From contig NZ_BANR01000001.1 in NCBI RefSeq assembly GCF_000332975.1, positions 1 through 64,000 of the forward strand: a stretch of 64,000 nucleotides of DNA, read 5' to 3'. How positions within the stretch are numbered: position 1 is the first letter of the stretch; every line of letters begins with the position of its first letter. The notes beneath the pieces were generated by a model, which had not been told where the DNA came from, ran no database searches, and saw only the letters and a program-made list of their open reading frames with translations. The DNA comes from Gordonia aichiensis NBRC 108223 (lineage in GTDB: Bacteria > Actinomycetota > Actinomycetes > Mycobacteriales > Mycobacteriaceae). Both the position numbers and the translations under genes were made by a program. This document shows positions 34,119 through 42,893 of the stretch, piece after piece.

Positions 34119-34128
34119 ATGTGCACAT
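34119..34128. promoter_or_regulatory. Palindrome ATGTGCACAT upstream of the flavin reductase gene
   Basis: A perfect 10-bp dyad in the 160-bp gap before the flavin reductase gene. The wider sequence CACGGATG-TGCACAT resembles CACGGATG-CG-TGCACAT at 19202-19218 in the ADH/araC intergenic region. A shared regulator is possible but unproven. Confidence 0.3.
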
Positions 34129-34237
34129 TTCTCCGATGTGTGTGACGTGCAACACGCCATACCGTGAAAGCAATCCACAAGACATCTGGGAAATCGAACA
34201 CGTAAGGGTCTCGGTTTCCGAGCACGGAGGAGCAGCG

Positions 34238-34777
34238 ATGACAACCACGAATCCCATTGGCGCCGAAGCGGCACCCCGGGTCGACGCCGACAGCTACCGG
34301 GCCATCTTCCGCGACCACCCCGCGGGGGTCGCGGTCATCACCGCAGACGCAGGGAACGGGCCCGCGGGACTGACCGCGACCTCGGTGTCATCGGTGTCCG
34401 CCACACCGCCCATGATCGTCTTCTCCCTGTCGAACGCCTCGTCCGCTGCGCCGACGATCGCCGCAGCGGAGACCGTCGTGGTGCACATGATGACGGCCGA
34501 CCAGATGCACCATGCACTCACCTTCGCCACGAGTGGAATCGACCGGTTCGCCGACCGCTCCACCTGGACGCGACTGCCCGGCGGAGAACCGCTGCTGCAA
34601 CCGGCCGCACGATGGATGCGCGGCAAGGTCATCGATCGCGTCATCGCGGGGACCGCGACGGTCCTGACCGTCGAAGTACTCGAGACCCACATCGACAATG
34701 ATGCCGATCCGTCCGTGCCGCTCGTCTACCACGACCGCACGTGGCACACGCTCGGCGAGCATTCGCGCGTGAACTGA
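34238..34777 (+). CDS. Flavin reductase (HpaC-like) domain protein
   Basis: A 179-aa flavin reductase-like protein: FRDHPAGVAVITADAGNGPA, then GLTATSVSSVSATPPMIVFS, which is the FMN-binding core of this family. The ATG follows GGAGGAG. It would supply reduced flavin by NAD(P)H oxidation to a two-component monooxygenase, most likely the group D enzyme at 15933 or the broken copy at 31076. It is followed 31 nt later by a RibB-like gene, suggesting flavin-centred physiology. Confidence 0.88.
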   Translation: MTTTNPIGAEAAPRVDADSYRAIFRDHPAGVAVITADAGNGPAGLTATSVSSVSATPPMIVFSLSNASSAAPTIAAAETVVVHMMTADQMHHALTFATSGIDRFADRSTWTRLPGGEPLLQPAARWMRGKVIDRVIAGTATVLTVEVLETHIDNDADPSVPLVYHDRTWHTLGEHSRVN

Positions 34778-34808
34778 TCAACCACACGGGTGCCAGAAGG
34801 AGACGACC

Positions 34809-35894
34809 ATGACCACTTTCACCTGCAACGACGGCTTCGTCGAGCACTACGACGCCACCAAGCTCCGGAAGTCCTTCGTACGTTCCACGTCGTGCATCAA
34901 CCGCATTCACCACGCACGCGAAGAGCTGCTGTCGGGCAAGCCGGTACTGCTCGTCGACGACGACGGTGACGAGGCCGCGGGCCACCTGGTGATCTGCGCC
35001 GAGCAGGCGCGAGTCGGTGCGGTGTCGTTCCTGGTGCGTCATAGTTCCGGATACCTCTGCGTGGCAATGGAATCCGAACGCTGTCGCACGCTCGGGCTCC
35101 CACCGGCGTGGGAGTCGGACGCACCGGATCGCAGTCGATTCGACTATCGGATAGCAGTGGATGCTGCGACCGGCATCGGCACCGGGATCTCGGCGACCGA
35201 TCGTGCTCGGACGGCGCACGTACTCGCCGATGAGGCGACAGTTCCAGGGGATCTGACACGTCCGGGTCACGTCATTCCCGTTGCCGCAGCGCCGACAGGC
35301 GTGCTCACCGCGGATGCGTCAGTGCCCGAGTTCGTTGTCGAACTCGTGCGCGCCACCGGCAAGAATCCGGTGGCGATGTACGGCGCGATGGTCGGTGAGG
35401 GCATCACCTCGCTGCCGAGCAGACGCGAACTGTTGGACTTCGCCGCAGATCACTCGTTGGTTGTGCTGACGCACAACGACATTCGCATGGCGGTGGCTCA
35501 TCGGGACGGGCGATCACCGGAGGCCGCGGTTCTCGTCGAGGCAAACGACACCGTCAGCATTTATCAGCTCGACTGTGTTGGTCTCCCGACGCCGTGCCAC
35601 GTTGTCGCGCCTGCGCGATTGCGCCGGGACTCGGAAGTCGTCGTGGAGGTCCGCCAGGTAGAGGGCGTCGCAGGGCTGCTCTCCGGCCTATCGACGGCTT
35701 TCGCAACCGCGTCGTCGACCGATACGGTGACCGTGTACGTGCCGTCGACGTCGCGACTGACGCAGATCGTCGCGCCGACTCTCGTGACGCGGGCACTGGA
35801 CGCAGTGGGATGCACGGCAAGAGCGTGTCGCGACGACGTGTTGTCCCGCCGGGCTCACCTGCCGGGCCGAGAACGGGTCGCCGCGACCAACTGA
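34809..35894 (+). CDS. Divergent RibB (3,4-dihydroxy-2-butanone-4-phosphate synthase) homologue
   Basis: A 361-aa protein whose residues about 30-235 follow the RibB fold (TGIGTGISATDRARTAHVLA at 121-140, DLTRPGHVIPVAAAPTGVL at 148-166). Key active-site positions are changed. The usual DDEDRENEGD loop reads DDDGDEAAGH (50-59), losing the Arg, Asn and second Glu, and the histidine after GVLTRGGHTE is absent (TADASVPE). The C-terminal part (TVSIYQLDCVGLPTP) has no clear GTP-cyclohydrolase II motifs. It lies between flavin reductase and maleylacetate reductase genes. It may be a pseudo-RibB or an enzyme with a new activity rather than a second riboflavin gene. Confidence 0.8.
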   Translation: MTTFTCNDGFVEHYDATKLRKSFVRSTSCINRIHHAREELLSGKPVLLVDDDGDEAAGHLVICAEQARVGAVSFLVRHSSGYLCVAMESERCRTLGLPPAWESDAPDRSRFDYRIAVDAATGIGTGISATDRARTAHVLADEATVPGDLTRPGHVIPVAAAPTGVLTADASVPEFVVELVRATGKNPVAMYGAMVGEGITSLPSRRELLDFAADHSLVVLTHNDIRMAVAHRDGRSPEAAVLVEANDTVSIYQLDCVGLPTPCHVVAPARLRRDSEVVVEVRQVEGVAGLLSGLSTAFATASSTDTVTVYVPSTSRLTQIVAPTLVTRALDAVGCTARACRDDVLSRRAHLPGRERVAATN

Positions 35895-35938
35895 GCGCAA
35901 TCCCTGCATACGAGTCAGCCGATCACAGTTAGGGTTTC

Positions 35939-37054
35939 ATGGAATTCACACATACGACGCTCGGCCAACGGGTGCGTTTCGGAACGGGGCACGCCGCCGA
36001 GCATCTGCGATCGGAACTCTCCGAGCAGGGAATCTCGCGGCCGATGGTGATCGTGTCCGACCGCGACCGTCCACTGGCGGACGCGGGAACCGCCGACACG
36101 AAGCCCTCGGTGTGGTGGAGCGACATCGCCCAGCATGTTCCGGTGCAACTCGTGGAGCGGGCCACCACTGCTGCGCGGGACAGTGGCGCGGATGGAGTGG
36201 TCTGTATCGGTGGCGGATCGATCACGGGACTGGCCAAAGCTGTTGCGCTGCACACCGGGCTGGCCATCATCTCGGTGCCCACCACGTACGCGGGGTCGGA
36301 AGCCACCAACGTGTGGGGGATGACCGAGAACGGCGTGAAGACGACCGGCGTCGACGACCGTGTGCTCCCCGCAGCAGTGATCTACGACGCGGAACTCGTA
36401 CGTGGGCTGCCGACCGAACTCGCCATGGCATCCGGACTCAACGCCTTGGCACATTGCGTGGATTCGCTGTGGGCGCCCCGAGCGGATCCCATCAACCGGG
36501 CCCTGTCGCTCGAGGCTGCGGGCGCGCTCTCATCGGCGCTGCGCGGGATCGCGGTGGACAGCGGCGACACGGAAAGTCTCGAGAAGGCGTTGTACGGTTC
36601 CTATCTCGCAGGGGTCGCGTTCGCGAGTGCCGGTTCAGGACTGCACCACAAGATCTGCCATGTACTCGGTGGCGCCTTCGATCTCCCGCACGCGCAGACG
36701 CACGCGGTGGTTCTCCCGCACGTTCTGGCGTTCAACGCGCCGGCGGTGCCCGATCTCGCGGCACGCCTCGCGGTAGCGCTGGGCGCCACGGCAGCCGGGC
36801 AGGGTGAGGTGACGGCGGTCGCGGCACTGAATGAACTCTATTCGGCCGTCGACGCTCCGAATCGTCTGTCGGATATCGGCTTTCCCGACGATGGTGCTGA
36901 GCTGGTGGTCGATCGCATCCTCGAGGTGGTCCCGCCGTCGAACCCGACGCCGGTGACCCGGAGCGCACTGCTGTCGCTGCTCGCTGCCGCTCGGGTCGGA
37001 GCGCCCGCCATCCTTGACGACGCAGGATCTCGTGTCGAGGGCGATGCGCGATGA
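35939..37054 (+). CDS. Maleylacetate reductase (iron-type alcohol dehydrogenase family)
   Basis: A 371-aa Fe-ADH family enzyme with the maleylacetate reductase features: VCIGGGSITGLAKAVAL cofactor loop, IISVPTTYAGSEATNVWG, and the metal-ligand region SGLNALAHCVDSLWAPRADP and GLHHKICHVLGGAFDLPHAQ. It reduces maleylacetate to 3-oxoadipate, the last step of hydroquinone, hydroxyquinol and chlorinated phenol pathways. The start is ATG 35939 with AGGG upstream. It overlaps the next ADH gene (ATGA). It is the best pathway marker in the island. Confidence 0.92.
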   Translation: MEFTHTTLGQRVRFGTGHAAEHLRSELSEQGISRPMVIVSDRDRPLADAGTADTKPSVWWSDIAQHVPVQLVERATTAARDSGADGVVCIGGGSITGLAKAVALHTGLAIISVPTTYAGSEATNVWGMTENGVKTTGVDDRVLPAAVIYDAELVRGLPTELAMASGLNALAHCVDSLWAPRADPINRALSLEAAGALSSALRGIAVDSGDTESLEKALYGSYLAGVAFASAGSGLHHKICHVLGGAFDLPHAQTHAVVLPHVLAFNAPAVPDLAARLAVALGATAAGQGEVTAVAALNELYSAVDAPNRLSDIGFPDDGAELVVDRILEVVPPSNPTPVTRSALLSLLAAARVGAPAILDDAGSRVEGDAR

Positions 37055-38142
37055 AGGCGGCCGTTCTGCAGACCCTGGCCTCCCCCTTCGTCGTGGAGGA
37101 CCTCGACTACCTGCCCCCCGAACCTGACCGGGTGTTGGTGCGCACCCACGCCACCCCTTTCTGTTCGACCGATTGCACCAACTGGGCGGGCAAGTTCGGC
37201 AAGGTGCCGCCGGTGATTCTCGGACACGCATCCATCGGAGAAGTGGTTGAGGTGGGTCGCGACGTCCGACATGTATCCGTGGGACAGCGGGTTGTCGTGC
37301 CGGGCACACCGGAATGCGGGCGTTGCTACTACTGCTCGATCGGACGCCCCGATCAGTGTTCAGAGCTGTTCGACCGTTCCGATGGCTATCCGGTCGTCGC
37401 GATATCCGGTGCGGGGCAGAAGGTCCGGGCATCGGGAAACGTCGGCGGGTACGCCGAGCTGATGAGTGTGTCCGCCAACCAGGTATTCGCCGTCGAGTCA
37501 GATCTCGGGTCCGACGTGCTCTCCCTGATGGGCTGCGGGATCATGACCGGTGTGGGCTCGGTGGTCAATGTCGCGCGCGTTGAGCCCGGCGAGAGCGTCG
37601 CGGTCATCGGCTGCGGTCATCTGGGACTGTGGGTCGTGCAGGCGGCGAGACTCGCTGGGGCTGCGCAGATCTTCGCGATCGACCCTGTTGCCGAACGCAC
37701 GGCGATGGCATTGAAGCTGGGAGCCACACATGCGATCGATCCGGCCACGGAGGACGCGATCGAACTGGTGCGTGATGCCACCGACGGCAGGGGAAGTGAC
37801 CACGCCATCGAGGCTGCGGGACCCGCGGGCTCGCAAGAACTCGCGGTGGCCGTGACCAGGAGGGCGGGCACCGTGGTACTCAACGGGGTCAAACAGCTCG
37901 GGACGACGGTGACCTACCCCCAGGTGTCGATCGCTGTGCAGGGGCGCGCGATCCTCTCCTCGCAGAACGGCAATGTGCGCATGCGCCGCGACCTCGCTCG
38001 CTATGTGTCCCTGCTGGAGGGAGGTCTCCTCGATCCGGAGCCCATCATCACCTCGCGGTATCGGCTCGACGGCATCAACGACGCCTTGCGGGCATCGGCC
38101 GAGCTGCGAGACCTCAGTGGCCTGATCGTCTTCGACCACTGA
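37051..38142 (+). CDS. Zinc-dependent alcohol dehydrogenase, paralogue 3
   Basis: A 363-aa medium-chain dehydrogenase. TPFCSTDCTNW and LGHASIGEVVEVG at the catalytic zinc, CGRCYYCSIGRPDQC at the structural zinc, VIGCGHLGLWVVQAA at the cofactor site. It is translationally coupled to maleylacetate reductase by a 4-nt overlap. It is the closest relative in the window of the ADHs at 32983 and 17981. Substrate unknown. Confidence 0.9.
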   Translation: MKAAVLQTLASPFVVEDLDYLPPEPDRVLVRTHATPFCSTDCTNWAGKFGKVPPVILGHASIGEVVEVGRDVRHVSVGQRVVVPGTPECGRCYYCSIGRPDQCSELFDRSDGYPVVAISGAGQKVRASGNVGGYAELMSVSANQVFAVESDLGSDVLSLMGCGIMTGVGSVVNVARVEPGESVAVIGCGHLGLWVVQAARLAGAAQIFAIDPVAERTAMALKLGATHAIDPATEDAIELVRDATDGRGSDHAIEAAGPAGSQELAVAVTRRAGTVVLNGVKQLGTTVTYPQVSIAVQGRAILSSQNGNVRMRRDLARYVSLLEGGLLDPEPIITSRYRLDGINDALRASAELRDLSGLIVFDH

Positions 38143-38156
38143 GTCCCGCGAGGGTC

Positions 38157-38171
38157 GGCGAGATCCTCGCC
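38157..38171 (+). terminator. Short hairpin after ADH 3, probable terminator
   Basis: GGCGAG-ATC-CTCGCC lies 15 nt after the stop codon at 38142 and is followed by the T-rich stretch TTCGTTGTT. The stem is only 6 bp, so termination may be partial. The gap up to 38336 otherwise shows no strong structure. Confidence 0.45.
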
Positions 38172-38336
38172 TTCGTTGTTACGTTCATCAACTACGGGCA
38201 CCCATCCGCCCACGGTCGTCCTACCCCTTTGGTGATACGGAGATGTCACTGACTGCGGTTACCTAGCTCACACTCTTGCTGATTCCATTGCTGCACAGGG
38301 AAATCAGCCAAGAGAACGAGTTCGAAGGAGACAGTG

Positions 38337-38741
38337 GTGGGTTACTTCAAGGATGCCGACGAGTTGGATCACTACATCGGTGGCGTGTTCCGCGATGCGG
38401 GGGAGCATCCCGAGTCGGGTCCCAAGCTCAAAGCAGCCAACATCGTGATGCGGGTGCTCTACAACGATCCCGACTGTGAGGTCACCATCGCGTTCCGCGA
38501 TGACTATCAGGTGGTTTCCGGTCCGTCCGACCTGAAGCCCGACATCACGCTGCTGATGCGCGGCGACACCGCAGACCAGTTCTGGCGCGGCGAGTACAAC
38601 CTCGCGGTCGGACTCGCGAAGGGGCAGGTCAAGGCCAAGGGGCCGGTCAACAAGATCCTCAAGCTTGTGCCGCTGACCAAGCCGCTCTTCCCGATGTACC
38701 GCGAGAAGGTCGCTGCGAAAGACGCCGAGGTGAAGGCATGA
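38337..38741 (+). CDS. SCP-2 sterol-transfer-like protein
   Basis: A 134-aa lipid-binding domain protein (CEVTIAFRDDYQVVSGP, KPDITLLMRGDTADQFWRGE, NLAVGLAKGQVKAKGPVNKI) of the SCP-2 family, which binds hydrophobic or acyl-CoA ligands. GTG 38337 is spaced 6 nt from GAAGGAG, so it is preferred to the GTG one codon earlier. It overlaps the next ADH gene by 4 nt. In the operon with ADH and aldehyde dehydrogenase it may present a hydrophobic substrate. Confidence 0.85.
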   Translation: MGYFKDADELDHYIGGVFRDAGEHPESGPKLKAANIVMRVLYNDPDCEVTIAFRDDYQVVSGPSDLKPDITLLMRGDTADQFWRGEYNLAVGLAKGQVKAKGPVNKILKLVPLTKPLFPMYREKVAAKDAEVKA

Positions 38742-39796
38742 GCACCATGAAGGCCGCGGTGCTGCGCGCTCCTCATGTGCTCGAGGTCGCCGACGTCCCG
38801 ATCCCTTCGATCGCCGAGCCGACCGATCTGTTGCTGAAGGTCGAGAAGACGGCCATCTGTGGTACCGACCTACACCCGTACGAGGGCAGGCTCGAACTCG
38901 AATCCGACATCATCCTCGGGCACGAGTTCCTGGGCACCGTCGTCGAGGTCGGGAGCGCTGTCACACAGTTCTCGCCGGGGGACCGGGCGGTGTCGTCGTG
39001 CGTGGTCAGCTGTGGTGCCTGCTACCAGTGTCGGCGCCATCAGCCGGGTAATTGCGCAGGCAGCCGCATCTTCGGCCTGGGGCTGGCCCTCGGCGACCTC
39101 GACGGTGGACAAGCCGAGTACGTCGTCGTGCCGTCTGCGGACATCACGGCCCGCGCGATCCCGGAGGGCGACGGCATCGACGACGACGACATCCTGTTCG
39201 CCGGCGACATCATGACGACAGGTCACGAGGCTGTCGCGCGGGCCATGCGGCCGGGCGACATCGTGGCCATCGTCGGGGCGGGCCCGGTCGGGCTCTGCGC
39301 CGCGATGTCGGCGGTTGCGCTGGGAGCCAGCAAGGTCATCGTCGTCGACAAGGTCGCCGCGCGCCTGACCGAGGCGGAGAAGTTCGGGGCGATCGGGGTG
39401 AACTCCAGCGAGACCGACGGCACCGACGCGGTGCTCGATCTCTCCGACTGGCGCGGTGCCGATGTCGTCGTCGACGCCGTCGGACATCCGTCTGCTCTGT
39501 TGGCCGCGATCCCACTGCTTCGAGCGGGAGGCACCCTGTCGATCCCCGGTGTGTACACCGAGGACACCATCGACGGATTCCCGTTCTCCGAGCTCTATCT
39601 CAAAGGCATCAAGGTGGAGATGGGCGTCAGTCACATCACCGAGTACATGGACGAGGTCATCGGTTTGATGACTGCGGGAAAACTGCACCCGAGCGCCATG
39701 ATCTCCCATCGGATGGGACTGTCCGAAGCTGCAGATGCATACAAGCTCTTCGAGGCCAGAGAGGCCATGAAGATCCTTCTCGATCCGGCCAGGTGA
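38738..39796 (+). CDS. Zinc-dependent alcohol dehydrogenase, paralogue 4 (FDH/threonine-dehydrogenase-like)
   Basis: A 352-aa medium-chain dehydrogenase of a different subgroup from the other three. TAICGTDLHPYEGRLELES and LGHEFLGTVVEVG give the full catalytic-zinc signature; structural cysteines CGACYQCRRHQPGNC; cofactor loop IVGAGPVGLCAAMSA. It is coupled to the SCP-2 gene (4-nt overlap) and followed 4 nt later by aldehyde dehydrogenase, an alcohol-to-acid pair. Confidence 0.9.
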   Translation: MSTMKAAVLRAPHVLEVADVPIPSIAEPTDLLLKVEKTAICGTDLHPYEGRLELESDIILGHEFLGTVVEVGSAVTQFSPGDRAVSSCVVSCGACYQCRRHQPGNCAGSRIFGLGLALGDLDGGQAEYVVVPSADITARAIPEGDGIDDDDILFAGDIMTTGHEAVARAMRPGDIVAIVGAGPVGLCAAMSAVALGASKVIVVDKVAARLTEAEKFGAIGVNSSETDGTDAVLDLSDWRGADVVVDAVGHPSALLAAIPLLRAGGTLSIPGVYTEDTIDGFPFSELYLKGIKVEMGVSHITEYMDEVIGLMTAGKLHPSAMISHRMGLSEAADAYKLFEAREAMKILLDPAR

Positions 39797-39800
39797 CACC

Positions 39801-41315
39801 ATGACAAGTATTGACGTACAACACTATTCGATGCTCATCGGTGGTGAACGAGTCGACACCGACGACACCATGACGATCATCAATCCCGCCGACGAGTCGG
39901 TCGTCGCGACGGTCGCCAAGGGGACGGCCACCCACATCGATGCCGCGGTGGCCGCGGCGAAGAGCACGTTCGAGTCCGGTGCGTGGTCGGGAAAGACCCC
40001 GCAGGAGCGTGCGCAGATCATGCGCGCCATCGCTGCCGCGGCCAACGATCAGGTCGAGGAGTTGGTGGAACTCGAGATGTCCGCGAACGGCGCAACCGTC
40101 CGCCAGGCCACCGGGTTCCACGTCGGGTATGCATTGGCACATTTCAACTTCTTCGCCGACCTCGCCGACACCTATCAGTTCGTGCGCCCCGCTCCCGTGG
40201 TGAGCTTTCCTGCGCTCGCGCAGAGTGTGGTTCACCGTGAACCGTTGGGTGTCGTCGGTGCGATCGCGCCGTGGAACTTCCCCCTTCTGCTGACCCTGTG
40301 GAAGGTCGGACCGGCGTTGGCCGCAGGCAATTCCGTGGTGGTCAAGCCCGACGAGCACACGCCTTTGTCGATGTTGAAGTTCGCTGAGATCGCAGAGGCC
40401 AATGGTCTTCCGAGGGGTGTTCTCAACGTGGTTCCCGGAGACGGTCGAGACGCAGGCGCGCGCCTGGCAAGTCATCCCGACGTCGCCAAGATCGCTTTCA
40501 CCGGATCCACCCAGATCGGTCGCGAGATCATGAAACTGGCGTCCGGAACGGTCAAGGAGGTCACGCTCGAACTGGGCGGCAAGGGCCCATCGATCGTTCT
40601 CGATGACGCAGACCTCGACATGGCGGTCGACGGTGTCCTCTACGGGTGCTTCACCTACTCGGGACAGATCTGCGAGTCGGGCACCAGGGCGATCGTGCCG
40701 CGAGAACTGCACGACGAGTTCGTGTCTCGTCTCATCGAGCGGGCCAAGACCATCGTCGTCGGCGCTCCCGACGACTGGGACACCGACATGGGTCCGGTCA
40801 TCAACGCCAAGCAGCAGGCCCGCATCCTGTCCTATATCGACGGGGCGAAGGCCGAAGGCGCAACCGTTGCCCTGGGCGGCGGCAAGCCTGACGGAATCGA
40901 TCGTGGCTTCTACGTCGAGCCGACCATTCTCGCCAACGTCGACAACTCGATGACCGTTGCGCGTGAAGAGATCTTCGGGCCGGTGCTGTCGGTGATCGCC
41001 TACGACACGGAGGACGAAGCCGTGGCCATCGCCAACGACAGCGAGTACGGCCTGGCGGCCAGCGTGTGGACCCGGGACAACGCCCGGGGACTCGCGGTCG
41101 CAGATGCTGTGCAATGCGGCAGCGTGTGGATCAACGACGCCCACCAGATCAATGCGCAGGTGCCATTCGGCGGTTACAAGCAGAGCGGTATCGGTCGTGA
41201 ACTAGGGCCCGATGCGCTCGACGAGTACACGCAGGCCAAGGCGGTCCACCTCGACCTATCCGGTGGACGAGACGCAAAACCATACGACATTCTGCTCAGC
41301 CACGCAGACGACTGA
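39801..41315 (+). CDS. NAD(P)-dependent aldehyde dehydrogenase
   Basis: A 504-aa aldehyde dehydrogenase: GAIAPWNFPLLLTLWKVGPA, PDEHTPLS, catalytic glutamate in TLELGGKGPSIV and catalytic cysteine in SGQICESGTR. Two roles are possible. It may finish oxidation of the aldehyde made by the ADH encoded 4 nt upstream, or oxidise 4-hydroxymuconic semialdehyde to maleylacetate in the hydroquinone branch. Context supports both; the sequence alone does not decide. Confidence 0.92.
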   Translation: MTSIDVQHYSMLIGGERVDTDDTMTIINPADESVVATVAKGTATHIDAAVAAAKSTFESGAWSGKTPQERAQIMRAIAAAANDQVEELVELEMSANGATVRQATGFHVGYALAHFNFFADLADTYQFVRPAPVVSFPALAQSVVHREPLGVVGAIAPWNFPLLLTLWKVGPALAAGNSVVVKPDEHTPLSMLKFAEIAEANGLPRGVLNVVPGDGRDAGARLASHPDVAKIAFTGSTQIGREIMKLASGTVKEVTLELGGKGPSIVLDDADLDMAVDGVLYGCFTYSGQICESGTRAIVPRELHDEFVSRLIERAKTIVVGAPDDWDTDMGPVINAKQQARILSYIDGAKAEGATVALGGGKPDGIDRGFYVEPTILANVDNSMTVAREEIFGPVLSVIAYDTEDEAVAIANDSEYGLAASVWTRDNARGLAVADAVQCGSVWINDAHQINAQVPFGGYKQSGIGRELGPDALDEYTQAKAVHLDLSGGRDAKPYDILLSHADD

Positions 41316-41355
41316 ACGTCGTCTTTGTGACGACTAACTACCTGAAAGATAGCGC

Positions 41356-42684
41356 ATGTCAACAACTTTCGATGATCGAGAACTGAGTTTCGACGACGAC
41401 GACGGCGATCTGGTCCCGTCGAACGACGTGGCGGCCACGCGTGAGTTCCACCCGCTCAACGTGTCGTCGGATGCGTTCTGGGATCAAGACGCCCCAGAGC
41501 GTGAGAAGACCTACAGGGTGCTGCGCGAGACCGCGCCGGTTACCTGGCAGGAGCCGATTCAGAGTGCGGTGGTGCCCGATCCCGACGATCCGGGCTTCTG
41601 GGCAGTGGTCAGACACGAACACATCGCCGAGGTGAGTAATCGTAACGATGTCTTCGTCTCGGGCTACGGCGTGATGTTCGACTTGCTGCCGTCGATGTTG
41701 CTCGAGATGGCCATGTCGTTTCTCGCCATGGACAACCCGCAGCACGACAAGATCCGCAAGCTGGTCAGTGCGGCCTTCACCCCCAAGCAGATCAAGAAGA
41801 TCGAATCCGATATCGCCGACCGTGCACGTCGAATCGTCGCGGCGGCTGCCGACAAGGACGAGATCGATTTCGTCGCCGACATCGCCCGCCACCTGCCGAT
41901 CGAGATGTACGGCGACATGTTCGGCATACCCGCCGACAAGGTGCACGGTGTCGCCCACGCCGCCGACGACATCACCGCATGGGCCGACCCCGACCTGCTC
42001 GCGGGCCGAGACCCGATCGACGTGCAGAGCGAGGCCGGTCTGTTCATCCACGATCTCGCAGAAGAACTGATCGCCGAACGAAGAGAGAACCCGACCAACG
42101 ACCTCCTGACCAATCTGGTGCAGGCGGAGGTCGACGGCGAGAGCCTCACCGACTTCGAGATCGGCGCCGTCATGACGTTGTTCTCGGTGGCAGCGACCGA
42201 TACGACGAGGCACACCACGAGTTTTGCGGTGAAAGCGCTGACGGACTTCCCCGAGCAGCGTGCCTGGCTGTGGGAGGACTTCGAGGGGCGAATCAACACC
42301 GCGATCGAGGAGTTCCTGCGCTGGGGCTCGGTGGTGCTGACCTTCCGTCGGACCTGCGTCGCCGAGTACGAACTCGGCGGACAGACGATCCTGCCGGGCG
42401 ACAAGGTCGTGATGATGTACGGCTCGGGCAACTGGGACACCGACGTGTTCGAGAACCCGGACACCTTCGACCTCAGCCGGAGTCCCAACCCGCATGTCAC
42501 GTTCGGCGGTGGCGGTGTCCACTACTGCGTCGGCAACCAGTTGGCGAAGTCGATGATGCGATCGCTGTTCCGCGAACTCCATCGGCAAATGCCGGATTTC
42601 GTTGCAGGAGAGCCGAAACTTATGCGCACCAACTTCATGCGCGGAGTGCTCAGCATGCCGTTCTATCCACACGGGAGGAAGTGA
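41356..42684 (+). CDS. Cytochrome P450
   Basis: A 442-aa bacterial class I P450. The heme-ligand motif FGGGGVHYCVGNQLAK places the thiolate at Cys391, the I-helix is SVAATDTTRHTTSF, and the ExxR motif is in EEFLRWG. The FGGGGxHxC motif is typical of actinobacterial CYP124/125/142-like enzymes acting on branched or steroid side chains, but substrate class cannot be fixed. It overlaps the ferredoxin gene by 1 nt and is followed by the ferredoxin reductase, giving a complete electron chain. Confidence 0.92.
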   Translation: MSTTFDDRELSFDDDDGDLVPSNDVAATREFHPLNVSSDAFWDQDAPEREKTYRVLRETAPVTWQEPIQSAVVPDPDDPGFWAVVRHEHIAEVSNRNDVFVSGYGVMFDLLPSMLLEMAMSFLAMDNPQHDKIRKLVSAAFTPKQIKKIESDIADRARRIVAAAADKDEIDFVADIARHLPIEMYGDMFGIPADKVHGVAHAADDITAWADPDLLAGRDPIDVQSEAGLFIHDLAEELIAERRENPTNDLLTNLVQAEVDGESLTDFEIGAVMTLFSVAATDTTRHTTSFAVKALTDFPEQRAWLWEDFEGRINTAIEEFLRWGSVVLTFRRTCVAEYELGGQTILPGDKVVMMYGSGNWDTDVFENPDTFDLSRSPNPHVTFGGGGVHYCVGNQLAKSMMRSLFRELHRQMPDFVAGEPKLMRTNFMRGVLSMPFYPHGRK

Positions 42685-42893
42685 TGACGATGACCGCAAC
42701 CTGTCGTATCAAGGTCGACATGGGGAAGTGCTCCGGGTTGGGGCTGTGCGAGGCGGAAGCGCCCGACCACTTCGAGATCGGCGACGACGGTCAACTCACC
42801 GTGTTGTCGTTCGACGTCTCCGAACGTGATAGGGCCGACGTCGAGCAGGCCGTACGTGCGTGTCCGACACAGGCCATCAGCATCGAGGAATGA
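42684..42893 (+). CDS. 3Fe-4S ferredoxin
   Basis: A 69-aa ferredoxin of the P450-partner type: CSGLGLCEAEAPDHFEI and VRACPTQAISIEE give the CX5C...CP pattern of a [3Fe-4S] protein. ATG 42684 follows GGAGGAAGTG and shares its A with the P450 stop codon. It passes electrons from the reductase at 42927 to the P450. The gene ends in a 14-nt tandem repeat (42884-42925). Confidence 0.9.
   Translation: MTMTATCRIKVDMGKCSGLGLCEAEAPDHFEIGDDGQLTVLSFDVSERDRADVEQAVRACPTQAISIEE

Noticed and set aside
39657-41144. 495-codon minus-strand frame over the aldehyde dehydrogenase
   Set aside because: It has the His/Arg/Asp-rich composition of a reverse-frame shadow, and the plus strand encodes a complete, motif-perfect aldehyde dehydrogenase.
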